Positions 16,095 through 24,266 of a DNA stretch of 64,000 nucleotides are shown here, in pieces (the first letter of the stretch is position 1; every line of letters begins with the position of its first letter). Both the position numbers and the translations under genes were made by a program. This DNA is from Acidobacteria bacterium SCN 69-37 (GTDB lineage: Bacteria; Acidobacteriota; Vicinamibacteria; Vicinamibacterales; SCN-69-37). Where the stretch lies: contig MEDJ01000022.1 of assembly GCA_001724025.1 (NCBI GenBank), forward strand, positions 1-64,000, in the 5' to 3' direction. The notes below the pieces were generated by a model. That model worked only from the letters and a program-made list of their open reading frames with translations. It was not told the DNA's origin and ran no database searches.

Positions 16095-17790
16095 GATTCG
16101 CCCTGTCCGTCATCTTAGCCGGCTTGCCGTGGTCGCGTGCCTGCTGGCGGTGACGATGCCGGCCCGCGCCCAGGCTCCGGAGGTCACGCCGGCTGCCCCC
16201 GATCCGACAGGCGCCTCGACATTCGTCGTGCTGCTCGATGGCGCGCGCGTCGGGACCGAATCGGTCAGCATCAGTCGCGTCGGAAACGAGTGGCTCGTGT
16301 CGGGCACGGGGCTCGTCCTCGCGCCGCTGGATCTGTCGACGATGAAGTTCGAGATGCGCTACGGGCTCGACTGGCAGCCGCAGCGCATGGTGCTCGAGGC
16401 CGCGCTGCGCGGTCAGCCGCTCGCCATCAACACGACCTTCGGACTCACGACCGCGACGAACGTCATGACGCAGGGCGGCCAGCGGGGCAACAACGCGCAG
16501 CAGGTGTCGCCACGGACCGTCGTGATCCCCAACAACTTCTTCGGTGCGTACGAATCGCTGGCCGTGCGGCTGGGCTCGCTGTCGGTCGGCGATCGCCTGC
16601 CCGTGTACGTGCCGCCTTCGGGCGAGACCAGCGTCACCGTGATGCAGGTCGCGCCGCGACGCGTGTCCCTCGCTGACGAACGAACGCTGGAACTGCGCGA
16701 GTATCTGCTGACCGTGATGAATTCGTCGGGCGCGATTCCCGTCGAGATGTGGGTGGACAACCGCGGCCGCATGGCGCGCCTGGTGATGCCCACGGCCTCG
16801 CTCGTCGTCATCCGCGAGGATCTGGCGAACGTGCTCGCCCGCGAGGAACGGCTCGCCGTCGACGGCGACGACGACGTATTCATCGGAGCGACGGGATTCA
16901 GCCTGGGCGGCACGCTGACGAAGGCGCCATCGATCACAGGACGGGCGCCGGCCGTCATCCTGGTCTCCGGGCCGGGACCGCAGGATCGCGATCACGTGTC
17001 CTACGGCGTCCCGCTCTACGCGCAGCTCGCACGCGCACTCTCACGCGCCGGGTTCCTCGTCGTCCGCTACGACGGCCGGGGCATCGGACGCAGCGGCGGG
17101 CGCGCGGAAAGCTCGCGCATCGACGAATACACCAGCGACGTCCTGAGCGTCGTCGAATGGCTCCGTCGACGTGACGATGTCGATCGCGATCGCATTGCCG
17201 TGGTGGGCTACGGCGACACGGGGGCGATTGCCCTGTCGGCCGCGCGCCGGTCGAACCGGATTCGCGCCGTGGCGCTGCTCAACAGCCCGGGGAAACCGGG
17301 TCGCGACGTGACGCTCGAACGGCAGGCGCTTGCCCTGGCCGACACCTCCCTGCCCGAAAGCGAACGCCAGAACCGGCTCGACCTCCAGGCCCGCGTGCTC
17401 GACGCGGTGGTGAGCGGCCGCGGCTGGGAGACGATCGCCGACGACGTGCGGGCGCAGGCCGACACGCCCTGGTTCCGGAGCTGGCTGCAGTTCGATCCGA
17501 ACGAAATGATCCGGCGGATGAACCAGCCGATTCTCGCCGTGCACGGCGCGCTCGATACCGAGGTGCCGCCCGCACACGCGTCGCAAATCGAATCGCTCGG
17601 CCACGCGCGGCGCAACCGGCCGGCGTCAGACACGCAGGCCGTCGTCGTCGCGGACGTCAATCACCTGATGCTGCACGCCACGACCGGCCGCGTCGACGAA
17701 TACGCGACGATCGAATCGCGCACGATTGCGGACGCGGTCACGACGCCCCTCACCGACTGGCTGAAGACCGTCCTGGCGTCGTCACGATAG
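16084..17790 (+). CDS. Secreted alpha/beta hydrolase (serine peptidase/esterase type)
   Basis: 568 residues. A clean signal peptide (Arg-rich start, LAVVACLLAVTMPARAQA, cleavage after ARA/AQA) sends it out of the cytoplasm. Residues about 35-260 form an N-terminal beta-rich domain with no name I can give. The alpha/beta hydrolase part follows: VILVSGPGPQDRDH, LVVRYDGRGIGRSGG, VVGYGDTGAIALSAARR, ILAVHGALDTEVP, and VADVNHLML with the catalytic His. The nucleophile elbow reads GYGDTG: the usual Ser in GxSxG is Asp (G-Y-G-D-T-G), so the classical nucleophile may be absent. ATG 16084 is chosen because it gives the full signal peptide; GTG 16129 would remove its charged part. Confidence 0.8.
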   Translation: MRVTIRPVRHLSRLAVVACLLAVTMPARAQAPEVTPAAPDPTGASTFVVLLDGARVGTESVSISRVGNEWLVSGTGLVLAPLDLSTMKFEMRYGLDWQPQRMVLEAALRGQPLAINTTFGLTTATNVMTQGGQRGNNAQQVSPRTVVIPNNFFGAYESLAVRLGSLSVGDRLPVYVPPSGETSVTVMQVAPRRVSLADERTLELREYLLTVMNSSGAIPVEMWVDNRGRMARLVMPTASLVVIREDLANVLAREERLAVDGDDDVFIGATGFSLGGTLTKAPSITGRAPAVILVSGPGPQDRDHVSYGVPLYAQLARALSRAGFLVVRYDGRGIGRSGGRAESSRIDEYTSDVLSVVEWLRRRDDVDRDRIAVVGYGDTGAIALSAARRSNRIRAVALLNSPGKPGRDVTLERQALALADTSLPESERQNRLDLQARVLDAVVSGRGWETIADDVRAQADTPWFRSWLQFDPNEMIRRMNQPILAVHGALDTEVPPAHASQIESLGHARRNRPASDTQAVVVADVNHLMLHATTGRVDEYATIESRTIADAVTTPLTDWLKTVLASSR

Positions 17791-17878
17791 TCGTCGCGAA
17801 TGCCCGCATCCCATCGTGTAGACTGCTGCCGCGCGAGACGCTCGCGCGTCCGACAGATCCTCGAGGGAGACGCGTTCG

Positions 17879-18175
17879 ATGGCAGGGTGGATTCTGCAGA
17901 GCCGGGACGAGACACCGATCATCATCAGGCTGCCGCCAGGCAGCATCCGGACCCTGGGCCGGACGGCCCGCGCGGACTTCATCCTCGAGGCCGCGCTCGT
18001 CTCGCGGCTGCACTGCCGGCTCACGGCCGATGCGGCCGATCAGCTGGTCGTCGAAGACCTGCGCAGCACCAACGGCACGATGGTCAACGGCGAGCGCGTC
18101 GAACGGCAACTGCTGAAGCCCGGCGATCGCGTGACGGTCGGGCGCGTGGACTTCGACGTAGTCCAGCAATCATAA
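17879..18175 (+). CDS. Small stand-alone FHA domain protein
   Basis: 98 residues, almost only one FHA domain that should bind phosphothreonine peptides. Seen: TLGRTARADFILEAALVSRLHCRL (Arg, Ser and His in place of the usual SRxH) and RSTNGTMVNGERV (the NG-x-x-VNG loop). GAGGGAG about 10 nt upstream supports ATG 17879. It lies alone between the hydrolase and the CE15 esterase genes, away from a kinase gene, so its partner kinase is unknown; candidates are the four kinases in this window. Confidence 0.9.
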   Translation: MAGWILQSRDETPIIIRLPPGSIRTLGRTARADFILEAALVSRLHCRLTADAADQLVVEDLRSTNGTMVNGERVERQLLKPGDRVTVGRVDFDVVQQS

Positions 18176-18190
18176 CGATCCGCGGCACTG

Positions 18191-18270
18191 TTCCCCGGGG
18201 CTGAAGCCCCGGGGCTCCGATCTGCTCCGCTTGGTCTTCGGAGCCCTGGGGCTTCGGCCCCAAGGGAACA
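18191..18270. repeat. GC-rich hairpin family, copies 4-5
   Basis: Two hairpins between the convergent FHA and CE15 genes. At 18193-18214 CCCCGGGGCT pairs perfectly with AGCCCCGGGG. At 18244-18266 TGGGGC/GCCCCA close a TTCG tetraloop with one bulged A below. The second begins 6 nt from the CE15 stop and may work as a terminator. The flank CTTCGGAG precedes the second copy. Confidence 0.8.
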
Positions 18271-18271
18271 G

Positions 18272-19813
18272 TTACTTCGCGAAATGACGTGCGGCAAACG
18301 TGTAGAACGTCTCCCACGCCGGCCCGGAGACGTGACCGCCGGGATGCTGGTGGAAGCCGATGTCGCCGTCGATCACCTTCGTATCGAGCGGCGGCAGCGA
18401 CGTGACGCCCAGCCCCTTCTTTCCGAGCAGCTCGTAGACAGGGCCAGCGGCCACCGCCGCCATGAACGTGCCTTCCGGATCGACCCACGCATCGTTGGCT
18501 GCCGCCACCACCGTCTGTCCCTGCTCGTTCACGCGCGTGACGATGGAGCCGTCGGGATGGCGCTGGACGTCGTTGCCGCCGCTGAAAAACACGGGACGCG
18601 GCGCCATCATCGCCACGAGCTCGTGTGAATCGACGGGCAGCGCGTCCCAGCGACCCGCGTACTTCAGGTAGTTGCCGCCCATCCAGTAGTAGAAGTTGTC
18701 GGCCAGGTTGTCGACCGTTTCGCCGTACTTGCGGCGATGCAGCGTCGCGCCGCCCTTGCCCGGCGAGCTGACGTACGCGGTGGCGAAGCGCTGATCGAGC
18801 ACCGCGGCCAGCAGCGTGGCCTTGCCCCAGCGCGAGTGCCCGTAGAGCCCGACGCGCGAAGCGTCGACGGCGCTGTCGGTCTCGAGATAGTCGAGCACCC
18901 GGCTGGCGCCCCATCCCCACGCGGCCAGCACGCCCCAGTCCTCGACCGAGCGCGGCTGTCCCTTGTTGACGAGACCGATGATGCCGCACGTCATGCCCTG
19001 GCCGTTGTCGGCCTGAACGGAATTCGTGACGACCGTCGCATAGCCCCAGCCAAGTGCGAGGGCCTGCTGCTGGTTCGTCGGGCCCTGCGGTGCCGGCGGT
19101 GCGCCGCCGCGTCCGGCCGCCGGCGCGCCGCCCTGGCGCCCGGCCGGCGCTGGCGCTGGTGCCGGTGGCGGCGCGTTCGTCGGTACGCAGACGGTCGTGG
19201 GCGCCGGTGCGTTGGCCGGTGCCGGCCCTCCGCGTCCCGCGCCGGTACCGAAGCCGAACGAGAGGATCACGGGCACCGGCCCGGTGGCAGCGGCCGGCGT
19301 GCTGACGGAGGCCAGGATGTTGACGGTGAGCGCCGGGTACGTCGAATTGTCGACGTGGCCGACGAGTTGCTTCGTCACGATCGGCACATCGCCGTTCATT
19401 TCGCGCGTGGTGCTGAGGACCTCCCACGTGACCCTGGGAGTGACCTTCGGCGTCCGGCCGTAGACCTCGCGCTCGAACAGCTCGAGCAGTTCGGGGCGCC
19501 GCTGCGTGTTCCAGACATCGGCCGACGTCACGCGCTGGCCGTTCTCGAGACGCAGCGCATCGGGCAGGGTTGGATACGGGTTGGCGCGCGCCGCGTCGAA
19601 CGTCTCGGGGCTCGTGCTGGCGGCGCCTGCCGGTGGCGGTCCGGTGAGGCCGAGCAGTGACCGCGTGCGCGCGAAGTCCTCGTCACGCGTCAACTGCACG
19701 TGCGCCGGCTGGCCGCCGGTCGCCGCCTGCGAGAACACCGCGGGCGCCGCGGTCCAGCCGACCGCCAGCAGACCAACGACACCCACGATCGACTGCGTGA
19801 CTCCGCGCGACAT
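18272..19813 (-). CDS. Secreted glucuronoyl esterase-like protein (CE15)
   Basis: Carbohydrate esterase family 15 enzymes cut ester links between lignin and 4-O-methylglucuronic acid of xylan. 513 residues. N-terminal signal peptide (IVGVVGLLAVGWTAAPAVFSQA). The nucleophile motif GHSRWGK at about 323-329 matches the CE15 G-C/H-S-R-x-GK pattern; the catalytic His is probably in HQHPGGH near 488-494. A low-complexity Ala/Pro/Gly-rich insertion of about 50 residues sits near 190-240, longer than in typical members. SD AAGGAG precedes ATG 19813. Suggests use of plant cell-wall material. Confidence 0.87.
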   Translation of the reverse strand: MSRGVTQSIVGVVGLLAVGWTAAPAVFSQAATGGQPAHVQLTRDEDFARTRSLLGLTGPPPAGAASTSPETFDAARANPYPTLPDALRLENGQRVTSADVWNTQRRPELLELFEREVYGRTPKVTPRVTWEVLSTTREMNGDVPIVTKQLVGHVDNSTYPALTVNILASVSTPAAATGPVPVILSFGFGTGAGRGGPAPANAPAPTTVCVPTNAPPPAPAPAPAGRQGGAPAAGRGGAPPAPQGPTNQQQALALGWGYATVVTNSVQADNGQGMTCGIIGLVNKGQPRSVEDWGVLAAWGWGASRVLDYLETDSAVDASRVGLYGHSRWGKATLLAAVLDQRFATAYVSSPGKGGATLHRRKYGETVDNLADNFYYWMGGNYLKYAGRWDALPVDSHELVAMMAPRPVFFSGGNDVQRHPDGSIVTRVNEQGQTVVAAANDAWVDPEGTFMAAVAAGPVYELLGKKGLGVTSLPPLDTKVIDGDIGFHQHPGGHVSGPAWETFYTFAARHFAK

Positions 19814-19853
19814 ACGTCACTCCTTCTGCCAAAGTGCCTGGGGACGCGCCAGC

Positions 19854-20597
19854 CTACATCAAGTCGACCGGCGAAGTCGCGCCCTGTCCGACAGGTGACT
19901 GCCTGGCCCGCCTCGTCGTCTTCCGCGCCGGCCTTGTCGTCACCGGCACAGCCGGCGGCTTCGCGCGCGCCTTGCGCGGTGCGGCCTCCTCGCGCGCACG
20001 CTCGGGGACGATGGTCTCGTCGCGCGCCAGCACGGACACGAGCTCCACGATCTTCCGGGCGCGGCCGGCGGCTGTCTTCATGTTGTTGGTGCGGAAGGCG
20101 AGCGCGAACAGGTTCACGCGCCCGAGCGTGCGGAACCTGGCCAGCGCACGGACGTCGGCCTCGATCGCGGCCCGCAGATCGGCGGGAATCGTGTCGGCCG
20201 ACGCCTCGCGGATTGGCGCGTACGCCGCGGCCCACCGGCCGTCGGCCTTTGCCGCATCGATCTGCCGCTGCCCGTGCGGCGTCATGCGCCCGGCGGTCGT
20301 CAGCCGCGCGACGTGCGCCTGATTGACCTGGCTCCAGAGACTGCGCGGCCGGCGCGGCGTGTACCGCTGGAGGAACGACTGCCCGTCGAAGCTCTTGCGG
20401 ATCCCGTCGATCCAGCCCCAGCAGAGCACCACGTCGAGCGCCTCGGCCGGCGTTACCGTCGAGAGGCCCGATCCTTTTTTGTAGAACCGCACCCACACTT
20501 CGTCGACGCGATCGTGATGGGCCGACAGCCATGCCTCGAACGCCTGTCCCGTGCGGAAGCGTCGAATCTTCTTCGGATCGGGAATCACCGGGGCCAT
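19854..20597 (-). CDS. YdeI/OmpD-associated family protein
   Basis: 247 residues. The N-terminal 190 match the YdeI (bacteriocin-protection / OmpD-associated) family: FEAWLSAHHDRVDEVWVRFYKKGSG, TPAEALDVVLCWGWIDGIRKSFDG, YTPRRPRSLWSQVN, and a C-terminal helical block LARFRTLGRVNLFALAFRTNNMKT. The last 60 residues are a basic Lys/Arg/Ala/Pro tail that may bind nucleic acid. Family members are linked to antimicrobial-peptide resistance in Salmonella, but biochemical role is unknown. It is downstream of galM on the same strand with 40 bp between. Confidence 0.85.
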   Translation of the reverse strand: MAPVIPDPKKIRRFRTGQAFEAWLSAHHDRVDEVWVRFYKKGSGLSTVTPAEALDVVLCWGWIDGIRKSFDGQSFLQRYTPRRPRSLWSQVNQAHVARLTTAGRMTPHGQRQIDAAKADGRWAAAYAPIREASADTIPADLRAAIEADVRALARFRTLGRVNLFALAFRTNNMKTAAGRARKIVELVSVLARDETIVPERAREEAAPRKARAKPPAVPVTTRPARKTTRRARQSPVGQGATSPVDLM

Positions 20598-20637
20598 GCG
20601 TCATCGCCTCCCCACGTCGCACCCATCGCGATCGCGT

Positions 20638-21804
20638 CTACTGCACGCCAAACGTGAACACCGTCGTCGAGTGGAACGTCTCGCCGGGACGCAGGACCGT
20701 AGAGGGAAACGCCGGCTGATTGGGCGAGTCCGGGAAGTGCTGGGTCTCGAGACAGAACGCGCCATGACGTGGATACGCCTCGCCGTGCCGGCCCACGATC
20801 GGGCTGCCGAAATTGCCGCTGTAGAGCTGCACGCCGGGCTCGGTCGTCTGCACGTCGAGCGTGCGGCCCGACGCCGGGTCGACAGCCCGGGCCACAGACC
20901 GCAGCTGGCCGCTCGTGCCGTTCAGCACGAAGTTGTGGTCGTACCCGCCGCCAATCCGGATCTGCGGGTGATCCGCCGCGATGCGCGCACCAATCGCCGT
21001 CAGTTCCCGGAAATCGAAGGGGGTACCGTCCACGGAGGCCAGTTCGCCCGTCGGGATCAACGAGGCATCGACGGGCGTGTACCTGTCGGCGTGAATCTGC
21101 AGTTGCTGATCGAGCACCGTTCCCGTGCCCGCCAGGTTGAAGTACGCATGGTTGCTCAGGTTGACGACGGTGGCCTTGTCCGTGGTGGCGGTGTAGTCGA
21201 GCCGCAGCGCGTTGTCTGGCGTCAGCGTATAGACCACGCTGACCGCGAGCGTCCCCGGATACCCTTCCTCGCCGTCGGGACTCTTGTACGTGAACCGCAC
21301 GGCGTTGCTGCTCTCGGCGCCGAGCGGCTCGGCCTGCCAGACGCGTTTGTCGAAGCCGCGCGTGCCGCCGTGCAGGTGATTCGGACCGTCGTTGGTGGCC
21401 AGCGTGTACGTAGCGCCGTCGAGCGAGAACCGGCCGCCGGCGATGCGGTTGGCGTACCGGCCGACGATCACGCCGAAGAACGGCGGATTGGCCGTCCACT
21501 CGTCGAACGTGTCGAAGCCGAGCACGACATCAGCCGTGCGCCCGTCGCGATCCGGCGTCCTGATCGAGTGGATGGCCGCGCCGAGCGACGAAAGCACGAC
21601 CTCGACGCCATTCGCATTGCGCAGCGTGAACCGTTCGACGGTCGTGCCGTCAGGCAGCGTGCCGAACGTGGCACGGTCCACGACGGGGACGGTCGGGGAG
21701 GGCGGCTGTCGGGCCGGCGTGGACGGTCCGCACGCGGCGGTCAGCATCAGGACGAGTCCCACGGCCCACGGCCCGGGACGCCAGCACAGGGTATGTCGCG
21801 CCAT
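20638..21804 (-). CDS. galM: Aldose 1-epimerase, lipoprotein form
   Basis: Interconverts alpha and beta anomers of aldoses such as galactose. 388 residues. The N-terminus is a lipoprotein signal with lipobox LTAAC (Cys near 26), so the enzyme should be anchored outside the inner membrane, unlike the cytoplasmic E. coli protein. Motifs: PNHLHGGTRGFDKRVW, LSNHAYFNLAG (catalytic His), GGYDHNFVLNG, and GVQLYSGNF with the catalytic Glu in TTEPG just before it. SD AAGGAG precedes ATG 21804. Confidence 0.93.
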   Translation of the reverse strand: MARHTLCWRPGPWAVGLVLMLTAACGPSTPARQPPSPTVPVVDRATFGTLPDGTTVERFTLRNANGVEVVLSSLGAAIHSIRTPDRDGRTADVVLGFDTFDEWTANPPFFGVIVGRYANRIAGGRFSLDGATYTLATNDGPNHLHGGTRGFDKRVWQAEPLGAESSNAVRFTYKSPDGEEGYPGTLAVSVVYTLTPDNALRLDYTATTDKATVVNLSNHAYFNLAGTGTVLDQQLQIHADRYTPVDASLIPTGELASVDGTPFDFRELTAIGARIAADHPQIRIGGGYDHNFVLNGTSGQLRSVARAVDPASGRTLDVQTTEPGVQLYSGNFGSPIVGRHGEAYPRHGAFCLETQHFPDSPNQPAFPSTVLRPGETFHSTTVFTFGVQ

Positions 21805-21826
21805 CGATCTCTCCTTGTGTCAGCCG

Positions 21827-21832
21827 ATTGTA
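21827..21832 (-). promoter_or_regulatory. -10 box (TACAAT) upstream of galM
   Basis: TACAAT reads 21832-21827, about 22 nt before the ATG, leaving room for a short leader with the AAGGAG site. No convincing -35 box. Confidence 0.35.
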
Positions 21833-21855
21833 GGGCCTGGCGGCGGCAGCAGTGG

Positions 21856-22500
21856 CTAGTTCAGGAAGGGATTCGTGCGGCGTTCCCTGCCGATCGTCGT
21901 GTCGGGCCCGTGCCCCGGGTGCACGATCGCGTCGTCCGGGAACGCCAGGAGCACGTCGCGAATCGATCGCAGCAGCGCAGCGTGATCGCCGCCGGGCAAA
22001 TCGGTGCGACCGATCGATCCGGCAAAGAGCGTATCGCCCACGAACAGCTCGCGCGCCTCGTCATCGGCGCGGCCAATGGCGAGACAGACGCCGCCAGGAC
22101 AGTGGCCGGGCGTGTGCAGGGGATCGGCGACGTACCGCCCGAACCGGAACGGCATGCCGGGCTCGTAGAAGCAGTCGACGGGCGGCTGCCTGTCGACCTC
22201 CATCCCGAACATCAAAGCCTGCTCGACGACGCCGTCGTAAAGAAAGAGGTCGTCGCGGTGCAGCCAGATCGGCACGCCGAGTTCCTGCCGGGCGCGACCG
22301 ACGCCGGTGATGTGATCGAGGTGCGCGTGCGTGAGCAGAATCGCCTTCACGTCCGAGGCCGTGGCGCGGATCACGCGCAGGAGATCGTCGACCTCGTCGC
22401 CCGGATCGATGAGCACCGCTTCGCCGGTCTCCTCACACGCCACGACGTACCCGTTCTTGTAGAACGGCGCGACCGCTGCCGTCTCGATCTGCACGATCAT
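21856..22500 (-). CDS. MBL-fold hydrolase (glyoxalase II-like)
   Basis: 214 residues, cytoplasmic metallo-beta-lactamase fold. Ligand motifs: LTHAHLDHITG, HTPGHCPGG, VGDTLFAGSIGRTDLPGG and PGHGP, the pattern of hydroxyacylglutathione hydrolase-like enzymes. It lacks the C-terminal substrate-binding domain of true GloB, so it is of the short YcbL-like type. ATG 22500 overlaps the upstream SDR stop as ATGA, which means the two proteins are made together. Substrate, probably a thioester, is not known. Confidence 0.9.
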   Translation of the reverse strand: MIVQIETAAVAPFYKNGYVVACEETGEAVLIDPGDEVDDLLRVIRATASDVKAILLTHAHLDHITGVGRARQELGVPIWLHRDDLFLYDGVVEQALMFGMEVDRQPPVDCFYEPGMPFRFGRYVADPLHTPGHCPGGVCLAIGRADDEARELFVGDTLFAGSIGRTDLPGGDHAALLRSIRDVLLAFPDDAIVHPGHGPDTTIGRERRTNPFLN

Positions 22501-23210
22501 CCCTTCTTCGGCCGGGCCGGCCGGATTTCCACGCGGCTCGGCAGGCTGCGTGTCGGGTGCCGAATCAGGTCCGCGACCACGGTCGCCACGTCGTCGGGCG
22601 ACAACCGCCACGACTCGTCGACATCGGCCACACGTCCGGAGAAACTCGTCGCCGTCGATCCCGGCAGCACGACGCTGACGCGGATGTCGGCGCCGCGCAG
22701 TTCCTGCATGGCTGATTCGCTGAGCGCGATGAGCGCAGCCTTCGACGCGCAGTACGCCCCGGCACCGGCGAACGGGTGCGGTCCGGCCAGGCTGGCGATG
22801 TTGATGATCCAGCCGCCGCCTGCGGCACGCAGGAACGGGATGGCGGCGCGCATCACGAAGAACGGACCGGAGACGTTCGTCTCCATCACCATGTGCCAGT
22901 CTTCGTCGCCCATCGCCTCGACGTCGCCGTACCGGCCCACGGCCGCGTTGTTGACGATGATGTGAAGACCGCCGAAGGCGGCGGCTGCCGCAGCCACGGC
23001 CGCGTCGACAGCCGCCCTGTCGCGGATGTCGAGCGCCTGGCCGCGCACGCGGCCCTCGGCGTCACACTCGCGCGCCAGGTCGCCGACAACGGTCCGGACC
23101 ATCGACTCGTCGCGTCCCGTGATGGTGACGTGGTGGCCGGATCCAAGCAGGGCCGCGGCAATGGCACGGCCGATCCCACGAGTACTGCCCGAGATGAATG
23201 CGTGAGGCAT
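22497..23210 (-). CDS. Short-chain dehydrogenase/reductase
   Basis: 237 residues, NAD(P)-dependent oxidoreductase. Classical SDR motifs: ISGSTRGIGRAIA (TGxxxGxG variant), NNAAVG (NNAG variant), the catalytic Ser in INIASLAG, and YCASK (Tyr-x3-Lys). The tail ends in a basic RPARPKKG. ATG 23210 gives the usual short N-terminus before the first strand; a much longer frame runs antisense through the next gene and is rejected. It is divergent from the MDH-like gene and coupled to the MBL hydrolase. Substrate unknown. Confidence 0.92.
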   Translation of the reverse strand: MPHAFISGSTRGIGRAIAAALLGSGHHVTITGRDESMVRTVVGDLARECDAEGRVRGQALDIRDRAAVDAAVAAAAAAFGGLHIIVNNAAVGRYGDVEAMGDEDWHMVMETNVSGPFFVMRAAIPFLRAAGGGWIINIASLAGPHPFAGAGAYCASKAALIALSESAMQELRGADIRVSVVLPGSTATSFSGRVADVDESWRLSPDDVATVVADLIRHPTRSLPSRVEIRPARPKKG

Positions 23211-23294
23211 AGCAATGATCGATGCGGCGGCTGGCTCCCCGGTTGCGGACTGCTGGCCGCTGGCGGCCGGCAGCCGGGAGGTCCACGGCCCGCA

Positions 23295-23300
23295 TAGAAT
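23295..23300 (+). promoter_or_regulatory. -10 box (TAGAAT) for a leaderless start
   Basis: TAGAAT ends 7 nt before the GTG at 23308, the same arrangement as for the Uma2 gene. Confidence 0.5.
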
Positions 23301-23307
23301 ACCGCCT

Positions 23308-24138
23308 GTGCCAACCGTCTCGATCCTCGGTGCCGGCCCGATCGGGGCGTCGATCGCGCATCGACTCGCCCAGCGGGAGCGCGTCGCGTCGGTGCGGCTC
23401 ATCGACACCGATGCGGGCGTGGCGGCTGGCAAGGCGCTCGATATCCGGCAGGCGGGCCCTGTCGATCGCGTCGATACGCCCATCGACAGCGCCGGCGATG
23501 AACTGGCGGCCGTCAGCTCGCCAGTCATCGTGATCGCCGACGACAGCACGGGCGGGGCCTGGGACGGGGAACAGGGCCTGGCGCTGATCCGACGGCTGGT
23601 GCGGGCGGGGGCGCAGGCGACGTTCGTGTTCGCGGCGCCGTCACACGTCTGGCTGATGGAAACGACCTGTCGCGAACTCGGCGTGCCTGCCGATCGCCTC
23701 ATCGGCTCCGCCCCCTCGGCCGTCGTCGGTGCCGTGCGGGCGCTGGCAGGACTCGAACTCGGCGTGGCGTCGGTCTCGCTGACCGTCGCCGGCCGGCCGC
23801 CCTCGCTCGTCGTGGGCTGGTCGTCGGCGACAACGGACGGGACACTCCTGACCGACCGCGTGCCGGCGCACCGCCTCCTCGCAATTTCGCAGGCGCTCCC
23901 GAAGCTGTGGCCGCCGGCCTCCTACGCGATCGGATCCGCCACGGCGCAGCTGATCGACGCGCTGGCGGGCGGCACGCGGCGACGGCTGCCTGCCCTGACC
24001 ATCGTCGATGGCGAGTTCGGCGTGCGCGGGACGGCCGTGATGCTGCCGCTCGAAATCGGCCGCGGCCGCGTGCTCGGCCACGTCATGCCATCGCTGAGTG
24101 CGCAGGAACTGACGGAGATGACGAGCGGACTGACGTAA
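23308..24138 (+). CDS. Malate/lactate dehydrogenase homologue lacking catalytic residues
   Basis: 276 residues, shorter than MDH/LDH (about 310). The NAD-binding start VSILGAGPIGASIAHRLA and the GKALDIRQAGP segment are clearly of this family. The active site is not: the loop usually carrying the substrate Arg (PRKPGMSR) is replaced by DDSTGGAWDG, the LD-x-x-R segment after the IG motif reads PSAVVGAVR, and GEHGDS with the catalytic His reads GRPPSL. The protein is therefore unlikely to be a dehydrogenase of this kind; an NAD-binding or regulatory role is possible. Its reading frame is intact. The leaderless GTG start is supported by TAGAAT. Confidence 0.75.
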   Translation: MPTVSILGAGPIGASIAHRLAQRERVASVRLIDTDAGVAAGKALDIRQAGPVDRVDTPIDSAGDELAAVSSPVIVIADDSTGGAWDGEQGLALIRRLVRAGAQATFVFAAPSHVWLMETTCRELGVPADRLIGSAPSAVVGAVRALAGLELGVASVSLTVAGRPPSLVVGWSSATTDGTLLTDRVPAHRLLAISQALPKLWPPASYAIGSATAQLIDALAGGTRRRLPALTIVDGEFGVRGTAVMLPLEIGRGRVLGHVMPSLSAQELTEMTSGLT

Positions 24139-24250
24139 TGACTCTTCGGAGCCCCGGGGAGAGAAGTGGCACCGGCCCCGAGGCGACGCGCCGTTCGCGC
24201 GCCGTGTCGGCTCGCGCTTCCTCGAACGCGCGGCGCTTGAGCTCGTTCAT
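24083..24250 (-). CDS. Small ORF after padR, possibly a truncated gene
   Basis: 55 codons from ATG 24250, beginning MNELKRRAFEEARADTARERR. AGGAGG sits 4 nt before the ATG, the best ribosome site in the region, so the start was or is used. After about 28 residues the frame enters a half copy of the GC-rich hairpin (CTTCGGAGCCCCGGGG, near 24144-24160) and then runs antisense into the end of the MDH-like gene. This looks like a gene whose body was lost. No family recognised. Confidence 0.3.
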   Translation of the reverse strand: MNELKRRAFEEARADTARERRVASGPVPLLSPGLRRVITSVRSSSPSVPAHSAMA

Positions 24251-24266
24251 CGAGCCTCCTGCCGCG

